Positions 61,197 through 64,000 of a stretch of 64,000 bases of DNA are shown here, piece after piece (position 1 is the first letter of the stretch; each line of letters begins with the position of its first letter). The stretch is from NCBI RefSeq assembly GCF_002177115.1, contig NZ_MVAG01000113.1, positions 101,372 to 165,371 of the forward strand. Reading direction: 5' to 3'. The notes below the pieces were generated by a model. It did no database searches. It was not told where the DNA came from and saw only the letters and a program-made list of their open reading frames with translations. Source of the DNA: Chryseobacterium mucoviscidosis (GTDB lineage Bacteria > Bacteroidota > Bacteroidia > Flavobacteriales > Weeksellaceae). A program made the translations under genes and the position numbers.

Positions 61197-61411
61197 AAAA
61201 TTTGATTAAATTATTTTGGAATTAAAATTAAATTTTTATATTTGTAAAGTAATACTCACACAAAGGTGATAATTAAGTAGAAAATACATTGATTATCTCT
61301 TGAGAAATTACCGAAATTGGAACACAGATTTATCATATCAAAAAACGATAAATGAAGAATGAAAATTGTTTCAGTTTTTGAAAAAAATTATATAAATCAC
61401 AATGTTAGCTA
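61197..61411. other. AT-rich intergenic region
   Basis: No gene or structured element that I can support. Confidence 0.4.
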
Positions 61412-61590
61412 AACAAAATGAATTATAATAATTTCCAATTAAAAGCGCAGAAGATCTTTAAACAAAACGGTACAATCATGAAAACTTAGTACTGCCAAAG
61501 GAGAATATATCGTTTCATTTTTCAAATCCTTTGTCAGAAACCTAGTTAGTTTTTATAAATAAGCAATTGGAAACTTAATTCATTTTGTTT
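61412..61590. repeat. R3-like long hairpin with GCGCAGAAGATCTTT core
   Basis: Outer arms AACAAAATGAATT and TTTCCAATT (61412-61440) are complementary to AATTGGAAA and AATTCATTTTGTT (61565-61590). Immediately inside the left arm lies AAAGCGCAGAAGATCTTTAA, the R3 core of the tRNA array. Same architecture with unrelated arms. Confidence 0.6.
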
Positions 61591-61725
61591 TTTTACATCA
61601 TTTTTTAAGCTTAAACATCATTACAATTACTATATTCATCACACCACATCACAAAATATTAAGCGAAAGGCTTATGTGAATTTTAAAGAAGTAAAGTAAT
61701 TTTTCTTCAAATAACAGTTTTATAA

Positions 61726-61768
61726 GGGGGAACCGCGTGAAGACAAGATCTTTTCGCGGTTTTTTGTT
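61726..61768 (+). terminator. hairpin with T run upstream of recG end
   Basis: AACCGCG/CGCGGTT stem followed by TTTTT on the plus strand. Confidence 0.75.
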
Positions 61769-61769
61769 T

Positions 61770-63866
61770 TCAGGAGATTTTACTCCATTTATTTTTTCCT
61801 TTGTAATTTCTCAGATAATCATTTTTAATAATCTGGTTTTCCGGTCTGGATAATAGCGGATCTGCTTCAAGTATTTTTTCTACCGTTTTTTTTGTTGCTT
61901 TGATAATGGCAGCATCATTCACAAGATCCAGCCTTTTAAAATCCACAACACCACTTTGTTGCGTCCCCAAAATATCTCCCGGACCGCGAAGCTGCATATC
62001 TACCTCAGAAATTTTGAAGCCGTCATTGGTTTCCACCATCGTTTTAATGCGGGTTCTGCTGTCTTTAGACAATTTATCCGAAGTCATCAGAATACAATAG
62101 CTCTGTTCCGCACCACGACCGACACGTCCGCGAAGCTGGTGAAGCTGCGAAAGCCCGAATCTCTCAGAACTTTCAATGACCATAACCGAGGCGTTCGGGA
62201 CATTTACACCCACTTCAATTACTGTTGTTGCGACCATAATTTCTGCTTTTCCGGAGGCAAAATAATTCATGGCAGCATCTTTTTCGTCCGGTTTCATCTT
62301 TCCGTGAAGCATTGCCACATTGTAATGTGTGAAATTATCCATTACATTTTCCAGACCTTCCATCAGATTTTTGTAATCTAACGTTTCAGATTCTTCAATT
62401 AAAGGATACACAAAATAAACCTGCCGTCCTTTCTGGATTTCCTCGCGGCAGAAATTATAAACATACGCGCGGTCTTTTTCCCTTCTGTGAGCGGTAATGA
62501 TGGGTTTTCTTCCAACAGGAAGTTCATCGATTACCGAGACATCAAGGTCCGAATAAAAACTCATCGCAAGAGTTCTCGGAATTGGCGTTGCTGTCATGAC
62601 CAGAATATGAGGCGGAATTTTATTTTTTGCCCAAAGTTTTGCTCTTTGTGCCACACCAAACCGATGCTGCTCGTCGATGATGGCCAACCCGAGATTCTTA
62701 AATTTTACTTTATCTTCCAGAACAGCATGAGTTCCCACAAGAATAGAAAGTTCGCCACTTTCCAGTTCTTCATGAATTTTATTCCGTTCGGACTTTTTTG
62801 TGGAACCTGTTAAAAGTCTTATTTTAACTTCCGTCTTTTCTAAAAGTTCTTTAATTCCGTTATAATGTTGCTGGGCAAGAATTTCCGTAGGAGCCATGAT
62901 ACAGCTCTGGAAACCGTTGTCCTTCGCAATAAGCATCGTTAAAAGAGCAACCATTGTTTTTCCGGAACCTACATCTCCCTGCAAAAGACGGTTCATCTGG
63001 ATCGGACGTTTCATATCCATCCGGATTTCTTTGAGTACTCTTTTCTGAGCTCCCGTTAAATCAAACGGAAGATGATTTTCATAAAAATCATTAAAATAAT
63101 CTCCAACGATGGGGAAAGGGTTTCCTGCGGTATGACTTTTGTGGTGAAGTTTTTTCAGCCCGAATCCTAACTGAAAGAAAAATGATTCTTCAAATTTTAA
63201 ACGGTAATCGGCTTTCTCAAAATGCTCCATATCCTTCGGAAAATGAATATTGAGATAGGTGTGCTGCCTTGATAAAAACTTAAATGCCTTCATCAGATAA
63301 TCCGGAAAATTCTCATGAATAAGATTCGGGATTTCTTTGCATACATTTCGTAACACAACCTGAAAAAACCGCTGATTCAGTCCTCTTTTGGTAAGCTTTT
63401 CCGAACTTGGATAGATGGGTCTTAATCTGTTTTCGGAATCTTTTTTTTCTTCAATTTCTATTTCGGGATGTGGCATAGAAAACTGGTTGTTGAAAACATT
63501 GATTTTACCGAAAATAAAAACTTCTTTATTCACAGGAAGCTGTTCTTTCAGCCATTTTGAATACTGAAACCAAACCAGATCCATCGATCCTGTATCATCA
63601 TTGAATTTCGCAGAAAGCCTTTTGGTTTTTCCGGTCTGTATTTCCTGAACGTTGGTGATTTTCCCTTTCAGTTGCACGTCTGTGGAAACGTCTCCAAGCT
63701 GCGAAATTTTATGAACTTTGCTCTTATCCAGATAACGGAGCGGGTAGAAATTCAGGAGATCTTCCACGGTGGAAATTCCCAGAACGCTTTTGATGAGTTT
63801 GGCTTTTTCCGGACCGATTCCTTTTACGTATTCTATGGAGGTTTCTAAATTCATTTTAGGAGCCAC
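61770..63866 (-). CDS. recG: ATP-dependent DNA helicase RecG
   Basis: 698 residues, normal length. An N-terminal wedge/OB region is followed by helicase motifs LLQGDVGSGKTMVALL (Walker A), AIIDEQHRFGVAQR (DEQH), MTATPIPRTLAM and GRVGRG near the end. Branch migration and fork reversal during recombinational repair. Preceded on its own strand by another gene that ends near 63960. Confidence 0.96.
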   Translation of the reverse strand: MAPKMNLETSIEYVKGIGPEKAKLIKSVLGISTVEDLLNFYPLRYLDKSKVHKISQLGDVSTDVQLKGKITNVQEIQTGKTKRLSAKFNDDTGSMDLVWFQYSKWLKEQLPVNKEVFIFGKINVFNNQFSMPHPEIEIEEKKDSENRLRPIYPSSEKLTKRGLNQRFFQVVLRNVCKEIPNLIHENFPDYLMKAFKFLSRQHTYLNIHFPKDMEHFEKADYRLKFEESFFFQLGFGLKKLHHKSHTAGNPFPIVGDYFNDFYENHLPFDLTGAQKRVLKEIRMDMKRPIQMNRLLQGDVGSGKTMVALLTMLIAKDNGFQSCIMAPTEILAQQHYNGIKELLEKTEVKIRLLTGSTKKSERNKIHEELESGELSILVGTHAVLEDKVKFKNLGLAIIDEQHRFGVAQRAKLWAKNKIPPHILVMTATPIPRTLAMSFYSDLDVSVIDELPVGRKPIITAHRREKDRAYVYNFCREEIQKGRQVYFVYPLIEESETLDYKNLMEGLENVMDNFTHYNVAMLHGKMKPDEKDAAMNYFASGKAEIMVATTVIEVGVNVPNASVMVIESSERFGLSQLHQLRGRVGRGAEQSYCILMTSDKLSKDSRTRIKTMVETNDGFKISEVDMQLRGPGDILGTQQSGVVDFKRLDLVNDAAIIKATKKTVEKILEADPLLSRPENQIIKNDYLRNYKGKNKWSKIS

Positions 63867-63885
63867 GAATTTCGGGAAAAATTAG

Positions 63886-63926
63886 AAATTAAAAAAGGCT
63901 CTCATTGCTGAAAGCCTGTATTTTTA
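63886..63926 (-). terminator. terminator of the gene entering from the right edge
   Basis: On the minus strand AGGCTTTCAGC/GAGAGCCT-type stem is followed by TTTTTTAATTT, just before recG. Confidence 0.6.
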
Positions 63927-63959
63927 ACGTGAACTCGACGCTAAAATATTGAATTATAT

Positions 63960-63998
63960 TTAGTTGTCCTTGCCATCTATGCATTTATCCAGTTCGGG
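63960..63998 (-). CDS. C-terminal end of a gene continuing beyond the window
   Basis: The minus-strand frame open from the edge ends PELDKCIDGKDN followed by TAA; a terminator follows. Too short to identify. Confidence 0.35.
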   Translation of the reverse strand, partial: PELDKCIDGKDN

Positions 63999-64000
63999 AA

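Overview
The window reads as a chromosome segment from a Chryseobacterium-like bacterium (Bacteroidota, Flavobacteriia, Weeksellaceae). The evidence is low GC, promoters of the TTG-N17-23-TAnnTTTG type, a PorZ-like protein of the type IX secretion system, malate:quinone oxidoreductase, an N-terminally split UshA-like 5'-nucleotidase pair, and many palindromic intergenic repeats. No rRNA operon, CRISPR, phage structural gene or reverse transcriptase was seen.

Layout. (1) 1-6119: end of a tightly overlapping operon that looks like a MoxR/vWA/beta-propeller (bpX-type) ternary system. (2) 6120-9600: two compact structured leader-type RNAs with their own promoters and terminators, then an array of 15 tRNA or tRNA-like genes separated by long imperfect hairpins. 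Several are structurally degenerate. (3) 9779-19251: an RNA-processing and repair island with a YkuK-type RNase H fold, two ATP-grasp ligases, a cyclic-phosphate-processing receiver-like protein, DinB, a T4 Rnl2-type RNA ligase, an RLIG1/DUF5565-type RNA ligase, an RNase Z-like MBL protein, a nucleoside hydrolase, a small metallophosphoesterase and two tandem DEDDh exonucleases. A GyrB-like GHKL gene with an in-frame stop follows. (4) 21119-26313: a TROVE/Ro60 (Rsr) gene and, after accessory genes, a second array (24514-26165). This array has twelve copies of a ~26-bp element of consensus AGTGYCGTAGA-n(4-6)-TTACTTCG. Its inter-element segments carry tRNA pieces in permuted order (3' half before 5' half) and one 23S rRNA piece of the helix 69-71 region. 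Three promoters with the same upstream boxes drive TROVE and the two parts of this array.

(5) 26324-27096: a two-gene HTH pair of a type I recall as multicopy in Chryseobacterium. (6) 27889-31816: SulP transporter and an EF-G gene broken by one in-frame TAG. (7) 32689-38791: tellurite-resistance/Ter stress module (HAD, PRTase, TerD, TelA, unknown, TerD, TerC). (8) 39085-63866: ordinary chromosomal genes (catalase-like, FKBP, Rrf2 with its SDR, M23 peptidase, gpsA, mqo, SDR with a GH63-like glucosidase, recO, porZ, nucleotidase pair, dapA, AraC with a receiver-like partner, recG) with several families of palindromic repeats.

How it may fit together (inference): regions 2-4 look like one RNA-damage response. 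Damaged tRNAs would be trimmed (exonucleases, RNase Z-like), end-healed (metallophosphoesterase, receiver-like protein), sealed (two ligases) and inspected by Ro/TROVE. The two arrays would supply replacement tRNAs, decoys, or tRNA-like RNAs analogous to bacterial Y RNAs. The second array, with permuted tRNA halves and an rRNA target-site fragment between constant elements, is the most unusual object here and I do not recognise it as a described class.
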